Assembly: GCA_021781455.1 (NCBI GenBank)
Contig: JAJXWV010000047.1
Location: 62,001-126,000 of the forward strand
Direction of reading: 5' to 3'
Source: Acidobacteriota bacterium
Lineage (GTDB): Bacteria; Acidobacteriota; Thermoanaerobaculia; Gp7-AA8
Length of the DNA: 64,000 nt
Part shown: positions 9,159-17,259 of the stretch, one piece after another
Layout of the letters: each line of letters opens with the position of its first letter
Position numbering within the stretch: position 1 is the first letter of the stretch
The notes under the pieces: generated by a model
Told to the model about the DNA's origin: nothing
The model's input: the letters and a program-made list of their open reading frames with translations, nothing else
Databases searched by the model: none
Made by a program: the position numbers and the translations under genes

Positions 9159-10601
9159 TCAGAGCCCGGAACCGCGAATGCCGAAGCTCCTTCGTAACGC
9201 GGAGCAGGCGGCCCAATAGCCGCACATGCCGTGAACGCCGCCGCCGGGCGGGGTCGAGCTCGAGCCGATGTAGATCCGCCGGTTGGGCGTTGCGTACGGA
9301 TCAAAGGCCGGAAACGGCCTCATGAGCAGCTGCAGGAAATCGTTGGCTCCGCCGGCGATGTCGCCGCCGACGAGATTGGCGTCGTGGTCCTCGTATTGCG
9401 CTGTATTCATCGTGGCACGCGCGAGGATCCGGCCGCGGAAGCCGGGCGCGAAGCGTTCGACCTGCTTCTCGATCGCGTCCGTCATGTCGACGGTCGAGCC
9501 GTTCGGCACATGGCAGTAAGCCCAGCCGGTCTGTTTTCCGTTCGGCGCGCGCGTCGAATCGAAAAGGCTCTGCTGCGCGACGAGCACGAAAGGCCGGTCG
9601 GTCGTCCTCCCCTGCCAGACTGACGACTCGTAGGCCGCGATTTCTTCGAGCGTTCCCCCGACATGAACCGTTCCCGCAGTCCGGCACTCTTCGGCGCGCC
9701 AGGGAATCGGATCGTCGAGCGCCCAGTCGACCTTGAACACGCCCGGCCCGTAGCGAAAACGGCGCAGCTTCCGGACAAAGCGATCGGGCAGATCGTTTCC
9801 GGCAATCGCGGCCAGCTGCCGCGGAGTGACGTCGAAGATGACCGCGCGGGCGGCCTCCGGAATGTCTCGCATCGAGCGCACCGGCCGCGAAGTCTCGATC
9901 TCCCCGCCCAACGATTGGAAGTGCGCGGCCAGCGCGGAGGAGATCGCGCCCGACCCCCCGCGAACGCACGGCCATCCGGCGGTGTGACCGGCCAGCGCGA
10001 GCGCGATGCCGACTGACGCCGACCCTGCGCAGTGGAGAGGGCGGATTGCATGCGCGCCGCAGCCGGCGAACAGAGCCCGGGCGGCAGGAGTTCGAAACCG
10101 CCGGGCGATCGCGCTTGTCGACCGCAGACCGTAGATCCCAAGCCTCGCCATCAGCGGGAGCTGCCGTCGAGCGTCGAGGAGCGGCCGAAGCATCTGCGAG
10201 AGCAGCGCCTCCGCATGCCTGACGAACGGCTCCATGAGCGTGCGATAGGCCGGTCCGTCGATCATCAGGCCAGCCACTGTGCGCTCGAGCGATGGATCGA
10301 GAACCGCGGCGGATCCGTCGTCCAGGGGATGGGCGAGAGCGTGCGGCGACTGCAGGAACTCGACGCCGAGGCCGGCGAGCGGCAGGGTGCGAAAGAAGGG
10401 CGAGACCACGGCCATCGGATGAATCGCCGAACAGGCGTCGTGCAGAAACCCGGGCAGAGTGAGCTCGGCTGTCCGCGCGCCGCCGCCGATCGTGTCGTTC
10501 GCCTCGACCAGGAGCGTCTTCACTCCGCCGCGTGCCAGCGCGACGGCGGCGGCGAGACCGTTTGGCCCGGCACCGACGACGACGGCGTCATACGACGGCA
10601 T
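9159..10601 (-). CDS. NAD(P)/FAD-dependent oxidoreductase (phytoene desaturase/COG1233-like)
   Basis: This 480-residue protein opens MPSYDAVVVGAGPNGLAAAV, a Rossmann GxGxxG dinucleotide-binding site (residues 10-15) followed by the acidic end of beta2 (LLVEAND). GGGARTAEL matches the second FAD motif, and the C-terminal GSSSTPPGGGVHGMCGYWAA matches the end of the FAD site in carotenoid desaturase-like enzymes. Relatives desaturate or isomerise carotenoids, retinol or other lipids, but no crt genes are near, so the substrate is unknown. The start at 10601 is chosen because the Rossmann strand begins at once; an in-frame extension to 10673 looks non-protein-like. Confidence 0.85.
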   Translation of the reverse strand: MPSYDAVVVGAGPNGLAAAVALARGGVKTLLVEANDTIGGGARTAELTLPGFLHDACSAIHPMAVVSPFFRTLPLAGLGVEFLQSPHALAHPLDDGSAAVLDPSLERTVAGLMIDGPAYRTLMEPFVRHAEALLSQMLRPLLDARRQLPLMARLGIYGLRSTSAIARRFRTPAARALFAGCGAHAIRPLHCAGSASVGIALALAGHTAGWPCVRGGSGAISSALAAHFQSLGGEIETSRPVRSMRDIPEAARAVIFDVTPRQLAAIAGNDLPDRFVRKLRRFRYGPGVFKVDWALDDPIPWRAEECRTAGTVHVGGTLEEIAAYESSVWQGRTTDRPFVLVAQQSLFDSTRAPNGKQTGWAYCHVPNGSTVDMTDAIEKQVERFAPGFRGRILARATMNTAQYEDHDANLVGGDIAGGANDFLQLLMRPFPAFDPYATPNRRIYIGSSSTPPGGGVHGMCGYWAACSALRRSFGIRGSGL

Positions 10602-10747
10602 CTCCAGACGATATCGGATTCGCGTCACCCAATGCCGATTCGCGGCGGGCGCTCTCGAGCGGATGCCTGGCACTGCCGTCGCTCAGTTGCCATGCCGGGG
10701 GACATGCCGCGGCAGACGAGGGAAAGAGGCACCGAAACGGGCAGACT

Positions 10748-10765
10748 GGAAAGCCTGCCCCACAC
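10748..10765. repeat. Dispersed half element GGAAAGCCTGCCCCACAC
   Basis: An 18-base exact copy of the sequence also found at 2152 and 35544. It lies in the spacer between the divergent FAD enzyme gene and the small gene at 10841. Confidence 0.7.
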
Positions 10766-10840
10766 GAGGCATGAAAACTTTCGAGCCACCCGGGTAGGGA
10801 AAGCGGCTCGGCGGTCACTCCTCAGGCGGGAGAGGTCTTT

Positions 10841-11236
10841 ATGAAGCTCGTCGCGAGCGTCGCCAGGAGCATAGCCGCGAGTCCGGAGGTCGAGACGCTG
10901 CTGCTGTCGAACGACCAGCTGCAGTACCTCGAGCGAATCAGCCAGTCGATGAACCCGGAGATGCCGGGGGCCTTCGGCTGGCCACACGTCGTTCGCGCCA
11001 TTCTCGACAGGGTCGAGAAAAGCGGCATCGACCTCACTGCGGCGCGCAATGAAGAAGAGATCACCCAGCTCGCAGCGGGGGGGCTGCGAGGTCGCTACGG
11101 ACGCCGGCCGGCGCGGCTCAGCGAGCCGCTTTCCTCTTCCCGGTTCCGACGAGCAGATCGACCAGCGTGTCGAGTGAATCGGCCTGGGACAGGTCGATGC
11201 CACTCTGGAACGCCGCCTCGATCAGGCCGCGAATGA
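10841..11236 (+). CDS. Small RHH-like protein, 3' end probably rearranged
   Basis: GGAGAGG lies 7 bases before the ATG, and the first about 80 residues look like a real protein: VETLLLSNDQLQYLERISQS, then a loop, then WPHVVRAILDRVEKSGIDL and an acidic helix. This pattern (strand, helix, loop, helix ending SGIDL) matches the opposing gene at 11118-11393, which has VVLLDRHVAYLDRLAIDI and AEIIRGLIEAAFQSGIDL. I infer two diverged copies of one ribbon-helix-helix-type DNA-binding protein. After residue about 88 the product turns into Arg/Pro-rich sequence lying opposite the other gene, so the true C-terminus was probably lost when the two became convergent. The target is unknown. Confidence 0.6.
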   Translation: MKLVASVARSIAASPEVETLLLSNDQLQYLERISQSMNPEMPGAFGWPHVVRAILDRVEKSGIDLTAARNEEEITQLAAGGLRGRYGRRPARLSEPLSSSRFRRADRPACRVNRPGTGRCHSGTPPRSGRE

Positions 11237-11393
11237 TCTCGGCCCGGCTGATGGCCTTTCCGTGCTTGAGACGGATGTCGATGGCCAGCCGGTCGAGATA
11301 GGCCACATGCCGGTCGAGCAGGACGACCGTAATTTTGGCCCAGGGTTCGGTGTGTACGATGGGACGACCGCGATTGCTCTTGACAGGACTCAC
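11118..11393 (-). CDS. Ribbon-helix-helix (CopG-like) small DNA-binding protein
   Basis: This 91-residue basic protein starts at a GTG with GAGGAG 7 bases upstream. KITVVLLDRHVAYLDRLAID (about 20-39) fits the RHH strand and first helix, and ISRAEIIRGLIEAAFQSGID (about 48-67) the second helix. A short acidic tail and the basic end KRKAAR follow. RHH proteins bind DNA as dimers and often repress their own gene, commonly as antitoxins, but no toxin gene adjoins. A nested perfect dyad (11418-11459) lies 25-66 bases upstream and is a natural autoregulatory operator. The 3' end overlaps the convergent gene at 10841-11236. Confidence 0.7.
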   Translation of the reverse strand: MSPVKSNRGRPIVHTEPWAKITVVLLDRHVAYLDRLAIDIRLKHGKAISRAEIIRGLIEAAFQSGIDLSQADSLDTLVDLLVGTGKRKAAR

Positions 11394-11417
11394 GCGTACT
11401 CCTCGAAGTTGAATTTT

Positions 11418-11459
11418 TTGACCGGGCGAAGGAAAGTCTAGTTCCTTCGACGGTCAAAG
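11418..11459. promoter_or_regulatory. Nested dyad, likely operator of the RHH gene
   Basis: Outer arms are TTTGACCG (11418-11425) and CGGTCAAA (11452-11459). Inner arms are CGAAGGAA (11428-11435) and TTCCTTCG (11443-11450). Both pairs are perfect. The surrounding sequence is unusually AT-rich for this genome, as expected of a promoter. The minus-strand gene starts at 11393. Confidence 0.6.
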
Positions 11460-11643
11460 TCTATTTTTCCTTATCTAAGTTTTGGCTGCAAGAAGCCCGT
11501 GCTGGCCAGCCATCGCCGGACCCACGGCGCTACGGCTGGAGGTGGAGCAGCATTTCCGTTGCTCCTCACTGACCGATGTTAAACCGGAGCGGTCGCTGCT
11601 GCAATCGGCCAATTATCGCGCCCGTCATCCGCTTGTAACCCAT

Positions 11644-12429
11644 TCAGCTCATGGCCCGCTTCATGAACGAGCGCAGCCCCAGGTAGGTGAAGAGGGCAGC
11701 GAGCGCGAGCAACGCGGCGATGATGGCCGGCTCCGGCATGTGCGGCACCGCCGGCGTGAGCGCACTGCGCAGTCCTTCCGACACGTACACGAGCGGGTCG
11801 ATCAACACCAGCCACTTCATGACCGGCACCGCGTCGAGACCGCGCCACGGGTAGTAGGTGCAGCCGAACATGATCATCGGCGCGATGATCACGCTGAACA
11901 TCAGCCCGATCTGCTGCGGCGCGATGGCCGTGCCGATGAACAGCCCGATCGCAGAGAATGCCAGACCACTGAGGATGGTCATGATCATCAGCATGCCGAC
12001 GTTCCGGAACGTCAGGCCGGGGATCGGCCCCATGATCAGGCGTGCGATCGGAAGAACGAAGATCGAAGCGACGATGCCCTGCATCGCCCCGGCCACGATT
12101 TTTTCCACGGCCACGAGCTGATTGGCGATCGGTGCGAGCAGGCGATCCTCGATTTCCTTGGTCCAGCCGAACTCCTGCACCATCGGCAGGGAGACCGCCT
12201 GGACCGCCGAAAGGGCGAGGCTCAGGGCCAGAATCCCCGGCAGCATCGTGGTCGTGTAGGCGCGACCGACGATCCCCATTCGCGGCATGATCAGCCCGAA
12301 GATCAGCACGAAGAGAAGCGGCTGCAGGGTCGTCCTGACCAGGAAGTACCCAATCTCCCGGCGCGCGACGGTCACGTCGCGCATCAGGAGCGCGGCGAAG
12401 ATCCGCCAGTACGGCACGCGTTCGCTCAT
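11644..12429 (-). CDS. ABC-2 type transporter permease
   Basis: This 261-residue inner-membrane protein has about six hydrophobic helices, beginning MSERVPYWRIFAALLMRDVT then VARREIGYFLVRTTLQPLLF. The C-terminal half (MFSVIIAPMIMFGCTYYPW, WLVLIDPLVYVSEGLRSAL) matches the ABC-2 membrane family of drug, polysaccharide and antibiotic exporters such as DrrB. It is translationally coupled to the ATPase: its ATG shares four bases (ATGA) with the ATPase stop. Two copies plus two ATPases should form the exporter. The substrate cannot be told. A longer in-frame start (12573) would overlap the ATPase gene and is not supported. Confidence 0.9.
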   Translation of the reverse strand: MSERVPYWRIFAALLMRDVTVARREIGYFLVRTTLQPLLFVLIFGLIMPRMGIVGRAYTTTMLPGILALSLALSAVQAVSLPMVQEFGWTKEIEDRLLAPIANQLVAVEKIVAGAMQGIVASIFVLPIARLIMGPIPGLTFRNVGMLMIMTILSGLAFSAIGLFIGTAIAPQQIGLMFSVIIAPMIMFGCTYYPWRGLDAVPVMKWLVLIDPLVYVSEGLRSALTPAVPHMPEPAIIAALLALAALFTYLGLRSFMKRAMS

Positions 12430-13394
12430 TCCAGCTTCCTCCCCGTCAGTGAGATGAAGAGGGTCTCCAGGCTGGGGCGTGACAGGTGAATGTCGCGCAC
12501 GCTCATGCCATGCCCTTCGCCGATGGCAATGAGCAACGGGATGGTCTCTCCTCCCCGCCCGCTGTACACGCACAGATCGTTTCCGCGTGCCTCGGCCTTC
12601 GTCGTTCCTTCAACGCGCGAGGCCTCGCTGACCAGCGCCTCCGCGGGGGCGTCGAAGGTCACTTCCACGATCGTGTCGCCGGGCGCCTGTATCTTCAGTT
12701 GCTGCGGCGTATCCAGCGCGAGCAACTTCCCGTGGTCGACGATCCCGAGCCGGTCGCAGAGCTGGTCGGCCTCTTCCATGTAGTGCGTGGTCATGACGAT
12801 GGTGCGTCCCTGGCGATGGAGGTCGCGAAGGATGTCCCAGAGCGCGAGCCGCGCCTGAGGGTCGAGCCCGACGGTCGGCTCGTCGAGGAAAAGCACCTGC
12901 GGGTCGTGGCTGAGGGCCCGGCCGATCATCAGCCGTTGCTGTTGTCCGCCCGAGAGCTGATCGACTTTCGCGTCCTTCTTCTCGGCGAGACCGAGGCGCT
13001 CGAGGAGCTCTCCGGCACGACGGCGAGCCTGGGCCGCCGTAATGCCGAAGTATGTGGCGTGAAAAACGAGATTCTCGAATGCGCTCAGGCTCCGGTCGGG
13101 ATTCGGCCGTTGCGGCACGACGCCGATCCGGCGGCGCACGCCCGCTGGATCGGCATTGACGCTGATCCCCGCGACGAACGCCTCGCCCGACGTCGCCCAG
13201 ACGCGCGTGGTCAGGATTCCGATGGTGGTCGTCTTTCCGGCGCCGTTCGGGCCTAACAGGCCGAAGAACTCCCCATCCCCGATTTCGAGATCGAGCGAGT
13301 CCACTGCGACCACCGGAGGCAGCTTCTGTGCACCCCGCCGTGTGGGCGGGGGGTCGTACACCTTTCGGAGCCCTCGTGTCTGGATCGCGCTCAT
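12426..13394 (-). CDS. ABC transporter ATP-binding protein (DrrA-like)
   Basis: This 322-residue ATPase has Walker A GPNGAGKTT (residues 48-56), signature LSGGQQQR, Walker B VLFLDEPTVGLDP and the switch His in VMTTHYMEEADQ. The C-terminal about 80 residues (VEVTFDAPAEALVSEASRVE onward) are the extra domain of DrrA/CcmA-type exporters. It powers the permease encoded directly downstream. The N-terminus has an unusual loop DPPPTRRGAQKLPPV between the first strand and the usual AVDSLDL strand. The start at 13394 keeps the conserved beginning IQTRGLRKVY; an ATG five codons upstream is equally open and neither has a clear Shine-Dalgarno. Confidence 0.9.
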   Translation of the reverse strand: MSAIQTRGLRKVYDPPPTRRGAQKLPPVVAVDSLDLEIGDGEFFGLLGPNGAGKTTTIGILTTRVWATSGEAFVAGISVNADPAGVRRRIGVVPQRPNPDRSLSAFENLVFHATYFGITAAQARRRAGELLERLGLAEKKDAKVDQLSGGQQQRLMIGRALSHDPQVLFLDEPTVGLDPQARLALWDILRDLHRQGRTIVMTTHYMEEADQLCDRLGIVDHGKLLALDTPQQLKIQAPGDTIVEVTFDAPAEALVSEASRVEGTTKAEARGNDLCVYSGRGGETIPLLIAIGEGHGMSVRDIHLSRPSLETLFISLTGRKLE

Positions 13395-13413
13395 TGAGGC
13401 GCGAATCATAAGC

Positions 13414-13520
13414 GAGTCCTGAGTGCTGAGTCCTGAGTCCTGAGTGCCCCCCAGCCCTTGTTCCCGGCGCGAACGGTACGATCGTCGTTCTCAGCACTCA
13501 GGACTCAGGACTCAGGACTG
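13414..13520. repeat. Tandem-arm hairpin repeat, CTCAGGACT/CTCAGCACT family
   Basis: The left arm (13414-13447) mixes GAGTCCT and GAGTGCT units. The right arm (13490-13519) carries CTCAGCACTCAGGACTCAGG. It lies in the divergent promoter region between the ABC ATPase and the M48 peptidase, so it cannot be only a 3'-end element. Confidence 0.85.
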
Positions 13521-13576
13521 TTTTTCAGGCCGTTTCCGCATATTCTTTGCAGAACGCCGACACGGAGGATGAAATC

Positions 13577-14374
13577 GTGAGGTACTCGGGGCGTCTCGCT
13601 GTAATCGTGTTGATATCGCTCGCCATCGGCTGCATCTCCGGAGACCAGAAACGCGGGACGCGTCACTACAACGTGATCGCCGTCGAAGACGAGTGGCAGC
13701 TCGGGGCGGCCCTGTCGGCGGACATCGCCCGCCAGGTGCAGCTCGTGAACGACCCGCAGGCGCTGACGTATCTTCGCGCGCTGGGCGAACGGCTGGTACG
13801 CCAGACGACGCTGTCGAACCTGCCATGGGAGTTCCACATCGTCAACAGTCCCGACGCGTACGCCTTTGCGATTCCGGGAGGTCACGTCTACGTGACCACC
13901 GGAGCGATCAAGACGATGCGCACGGCCGCGGAGCTGGGCGGGCTGGTCGCCCATGAGCTCGGCCATGCCGTCGATCGCCAGACGATCGCCGTGCTGTCCG
14001 CGCGCTACGGCGTTCGCGAACTTGCCAGCGCTGCGAACGGCGGGAACCCCGCCATCTACAAGCAGGTCTTGAGCGAAGTGGTGCCGGCCTCGCCCCCGAT
14101 GCGCTTCACCTCTGCCGATGAAAAGACCGCAGACGATTTCGCGGTGAAGTGGCTGCAGAACGCGGGATATGACCCCAACGGTCTGGTGGGGATGATTCAG
14201 GCGCTGCAGGCACTGCAAGCGACGAACGCCGCAGGCGTGCAGCGGTTCTTCGCCGCCCATCCGCTGGACAATGACTCGATCACAGAGATCCGCGGGGAGA
14301 TTTCCAAGCTGCCGAAGAAGGCCGGCCTGATCAGCGACGAGCCGGAGTTCCACGCCGCGAAGGACCGTCTCTAA
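13577..14374 (+). CDS. M48-family zinc metallopeptidase, lipoprotein
   Basis: The GTG at 13577 is chosen because GGAGG lies 7 bases upstream and the product then starts with a lipoprotein signal, VRYSGRLAVIVLISLAIGC (Cys19). The mature part carries VAHELGHAVD, the HExxH zinc site (His126, Glu127, His130). SADEKTADDFA, around Glu182, supplies the third ligand in the M48 pattern. Relatives such as BepA and LoiP are periplasmic proteases that clear misfolded outer-membrane proteins. At 265 residues it has no TPR domain, so it is the short form. Its 3' end overlaps the convergent antiporter gene by 44 bases. Confidence 0.9.
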   Translation: MRYSGRLAVIVLISLAIGCISGDQKRGTRHYNVIAVEDEWQLGAALSADIARQVQLVNDPQALTYLRALGERLVRQTTLSNLPWEFHIVNSPDAYAFAIPGGHVYVTTGAIKTMRTAAELGGLVAHELGHAVDRQTIAVLSARYGVRELASAANGGNPAIYKQVLSEVVPASPPMRFTSADEKTADDFAVKWLQNAGYDPNGLVGMIQALQALQATNAAGVQRFFAAHPLDNDSITEIRGEISKLPKKAGLISDEPEFHAAKDRL

Positions 14375-15617
14375 CGGCGCGGGTCTCCGCGCCGTCGTGC
14401 TCCCCGTCCATCGGCGCTTCCATCACGAAGTCCGCTTCGCCGTGCAGCTGGGTCGCGGAACCACGAGCGAGCATGACTCGCAGCATCAGCGGTGTGACCA
14501 GCGTCGTCAGGATGACCATCAGCGCCACCGCGCTGTAGAGGCCCGCGTCGAGCAGCTTCGTCGACAAGCCGATCTGGGCAAAGATGAGGCCGACCTCGCC
14601 GCGCGGGATCATCCCCACCCCGATGACGCTTCGCCGCAGGCCGCGACGCATGACCGCGAAGCCCGCCACGACCTTCCCGATGATCCCGATCACCGTCAGA
14701 GCCAGGCCGATCTCGAGGTAGCGCCGGGCTTCGGCGTTGATTGGATTGATGGAGGTGAGGTCGACCGCCGCACCGACCACGACGAAGAAGATGGGGATGA
14801 AGAACTGCGCCACGTCGTGTACGTCGCGCTCGATCTGCTCCCCCTTCTTCGTGCGCGCCAGGACCAGCCCTGCCGCGAACGATCCGATGATGACGGCAGA
14901 ACCGACGCGCAGGGCCAGATACGCCAGCGCCAACGCGAAGATCAACGCGCCATAGAACAGGCCGCGGGCGATGTCGAGCTTCTCGATGACTCGGATGAGA
15001 TACGGCGCCAGTTGCGAGCCGATGACAATGGCCAGGATCACGAATCCGAAGGCCACCACGACGATCCGTCCGACGCCCAACGTCGTCAGCTCGCCACCTT
15101 CCGCGAGCGTGCTGAGGATCGTCAGCAGCACCAGCCCGATGATGTCGTCGACCACCGCCGCGCCGAGGATGACCTGCGACTCCGCATCCTTCAGATGGCC
15201 AAGATCCGACAGCACGCGCGCGGTGATGCCCACCGAGGTCGCGGTCAGCGCCGCCCCGAGGAGCGCCGCCACCATCATGCGAAATCCCATGAAGGTCCCG
15301 AACGCGAAGCCACCCGCAAACGGCAGCGCCACACCGACCACGGCCACGACGGTTGCCGATCCACCCACGGAGATCAGTCGCTTGAGATCCGTTTCCAGGC
15401 CGATCAGGAACAGCAGCAGGATGACCCCGAGCTCCGAAAGGAGGTGGATGGTCTGGTCGGCCGGGTCGACGAGCCGCAGCCCCGAGACGCCGATCACGAC
15501 ACCGCCGATCAGCTCGCCGAGGACGGCCGGCTGGTGAACGCGCTCGGCGAGCTCGCCGAAGATCTTCGCCGTGAGGAAGATCGCAATCAGGGCGACCAGA
15601 AAGTCCCCGACGTTCAT
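14331..15617 (-). CDS. Cation:proton antiporter, CPA2/KefB-like (membrane part only)
   Basis: This 428-residue protein has about 12 membrane helices. MNVGDFLVALIAIFLTAKIF, GELAERVHQPAVLGELIGG and LLSELGVILLLFLIGLETDL are the opening signature of CPA2 exchangers. AAVVDDIIGLVLL holds the paired aspartates that bind the cation, and PRGEVGLIFAQIG is the late motif. It exchanges K+ or Na+ for H+ across the inner membrane. The C-terminus is a short Arg-rich tail without the RCK/TrkA-N nucleotide-binding domain of KefB, so gating must differ. It stands next to a K+ channel and two K+ uptake systems. Confidence 0.92.
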   Translation of the reverse strand: MNVGDFLVALIAIFLTAKIFGELAERVHQPAVLGELIGGVVIGVSGLRLVDPADQTIHLLSELGVILLLFLIGLETDLKRLISVGGSATVVAVVGVALPFAGGFAFGTFMGFRMMVAALLGAALTATSVGITARVLSDLGHLKDAESQVILGAAVVDDIIGLVLLTILSTLAEGGELTTLGVGRIVVVAFGFVILAIVIGSQLAPYLIRVIEKLDIARGLFYGALIFALALAYLALRVGSAVIIGSFAAGLVLARTKKGEQIERDVHDVAQFFIPIFFVVVGAAVDLTSINPINAEARRYLEIGLALTVIGIIGKVVAGFAVMRRGLRRSVIGVGMIPRGEVGLIFAQIGLSTKLLDAGLYSAVALMVILTTLVTPLMLRVMLARGSATQLHGEADFVMEAPMDGEHDGAETRAVRDGPSRRGTPARR

Positions 15618-15754
15618 GACAAGGCCGGGCCAGAGGCCTCTCGAGCGGAGCGGACGGTGTGCGGAGTGCGGGCCATCGATGTGTCTCTCTCCGCGGACGG
15701 CGGCCCGACCGTCCGCATCACCTGCGGCGCTCGAGCGCGACGCACCCGTGACGA

Positions 15755-15787
15755 AGTTTAGCGAAAACGCGAGTGGCGCGTTTTCGC
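15755..15787 (-). promoter_or_regulatory. Palindrome abutting a -10 box upstream of the antiporter gene
   Basis: GCGAAAACGC (15761-15770) and GCGTTTTCGC (15778-15787) form a perfect 10-base dyad with a 7-base spacer. On the minus strand it is followed at once by TAAACT (15760-15755), a -10-like box about 140 bases before the antiporter start. A protein bound there would cover the -35 to -10 spacer, so it reads as an operator. Confidence 0.4.
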
Positions 15788-15865
15788 CTGACTTCGATCC
15801 TGCCTCGGGCTTCTCGGGCCTGACAGGCCCATTTTCAACAATCCAGGAAGGCCCGACGAGCCCTC

Positions 15866-15942
15866 ACCACAGAGACACAGAGGTCACAGAGGTCACAGAG
15901 GTCTCTCCATTATCTCCGTGTGCTCTGTGTGCCTCGGTGGTG
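15866..15942. repeat. Tandem-arm hairpin repeat, CACAGAGG family
   Basis: The left arm (15866-15903) is CACCACAGAGACACAG plus tandem AGGTCACAG. The right arm (15914-15942) is the degenerate reverse complement ending CCTCGGTGGTG. A related copy encloses 55557-55798. It separates the K+ channel gene from the antiporter gene. Confidence 0.8.
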
Positions 15943-15970
15943 ATTCTGAATTCGGAGTCGCGGCAGGCCG

Positions 15971-16960
15971 TCACGCGCCGGTGAGCGACACGGACTCGAT
16001 CTCGTGGAGCTTCCGGATGTCGACGCTGATGGTGCCGTCCGGGTGAGGCGGGTTGAACATGCTCGTGAATTTCGCGCCCCAGACGATCTCCTCGGCCTTG
16101 TAGGACGAGCGAGTGTGCACGGTCTGGGAAAACGTCTCATCGAAGCCGTTGAGGAGGATCAGGAACTCGCCTTCCTGAGCGCGCAGGGCTTGGTCATCGA
16201 GACCGTAAATCGGGCTGGTGGCATCGATCGGGTGAACGATGGTCCAGGCCAGCGGAAAAAAGACCACGCCGTCGCGCTCGAGCTTCAGCTGGATGAAATC
16301 GCGATCGGTGGCGGCGACGCCGCCGCGCTTGCGCCGGACCATCAGCACTTTGGCCTCCATCTCGACGATTTCGTTCGTCTTCCGGTTCACGATGCGGAAC
16401 ATCAGGGCGGTGATGCCACGGTACGGCGCGATGATGGCGTTCCGACTGAAGACGATCTGCGCCGTCGGGCGTGAGAATCGAGCGAAGACGATGCCGGCGA
16501 CGAAGGCGAAGGCGATCAGGCCGATGAAGGCCTCGAAGGTGACGAGAAGGTTGGCCGCGAGGCCATGGGGCGTGATCGAGCCGTAGCCGATCGTGACGAC
16601 CGTATCCACGCTGAAGAAGAAGGCCTGGGCAAAGCGCTCGCCCGGACTTTGCGCGGTCAATCCGGAGAGCGCGTCTGCTCCACATGCCAGGTATGCGAGC
16701 GCGAACAGCGCGTTCGCGAACAGATAGCCGGCCACGAGGTAGGCGAACAGCTTCGGCCAGGTGATGGTCAGGAAGTAGTGATAGAGCGAGAGCGACTGAA
16801 GGAACGGCAGCCCTTCGCGCTTGACGTTGAAGCTGCCGTCGCGGTTGAGGAGGCGTTTGCGGGACTCGCGGGCGACGACCACCCCGAATCCGAGATCGGC
16901 GTTGACGTCCTCGATGCTCCGGTCCGGCGCCGGCCGGAGGTCCTCCTCGATCCCGCTCAT
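15971..16960 (-). CDS. Inward-rectifier potassium channel (KirBac type)
   Basis: This 329-residue protein has two membrane helices around a pore: YLVAGYLFANALFALAYLAC, the filter TIGYGS at residues 123-128, then LLVTFEAFIGLIAFAFVAGI. The cytoplasmic part (about 160-325) has the immunoglobulin-like Kir fold: SRNAIIAPYRGITALMFRIV is the start of the first strands, with VFFPLAWTIVHPIDATSPIY farther on. KirBac channels conduct K+ as tetramers and are gated by lipids and pH. The N-terminal slide helix region (about 55-75) has PFLQSLSLYHYFLTITWPK. It sits between the antiporter and the DUF5666-like lipoprotein, all on the minus strand. Confidence 0.95.
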   Translation of the reverse strand: MSGIEEDLRPAPDRSIEDVNADLGFGVVVARESRKRLLNRDGSFNVKREGLPFLQSLSLYHYFLTITWPKLFAYLVAGYLFANALFALAYLACGADALSGLTAQSPGERFAQAFFFSVDTVVTIGYGSITPHGLAANLLVTFEAFIGLIAFAFVAGIVFARFSRPTAQIVFSRNAIIAPYRGITALMFRIVNRKTNEIVEMEAKVLMVRRKRGGVAATDRDFIQLKLERDGVVFFPLAWTIVHPIDATSPIYGLDDQALRAQEGEFLILLNGFDETFSQTVHTRSSYKAEEIVWGAKFTSMFNPPHPDGTISVDIRKLHEIESVSLTGA

Positions 16961-17042
16961 GGAATGTTCATCCTACCGCTGGAGCACTGGCTTCAGGCGA
17001 CACTCCCGCAGGGACAGACGACCGCCTCGTCGCCCGCGTTCG

Positions 17043-17077
17043 AAAAAAAGGCCGGCGGCTCACTCGCCGCCGGCCTT
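17043..17077 (-). terminator. Intrinsic terminator of the DUF5666-like lipoprotein gene
   Basis: AAGGCCGGCGGC (17048-17059), a 6-base loop, and GCCGCCGGCCTT (17066-17077), followed on the minus strand by a run of U (17049-17043). It lies about 180 bases past the lipoprotein stop and before the K+ channel gene. Nothing else was recognised in 16961-17259. Confidence 0.75.
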
Positions 17078-17259
17078 CCTCGACTCTCTGCAGCGGCCTC
17101 CAGAAAGGCTGCTGCCGTGCACTTTTCGCATCTTCCGGCGACCCGCTCACCACGCCCCTCCCCTGGGACCGCCACTCCTGTGCACTCCGGAGCAATCACT
17201 GCATCCCGCCGCGGCGCGCCACACTTCCAACCATCCGTGCGCCGAGGCGGGACAGTTCG

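Noticed and set aside
10625-11203. Minus-strand frame across 10625-11203
   Set aside because: It is opposite the start of the 10841 gene, which has a good ribosome site; the frame's product shows no protein-like features.
13505-14353. Minus-strand open frame opposite the M48 peptidase
   Set aside because: The plus strand has HExxH, a lipoprotein signal and a ribosome site; the minus product has no recognisable domain.
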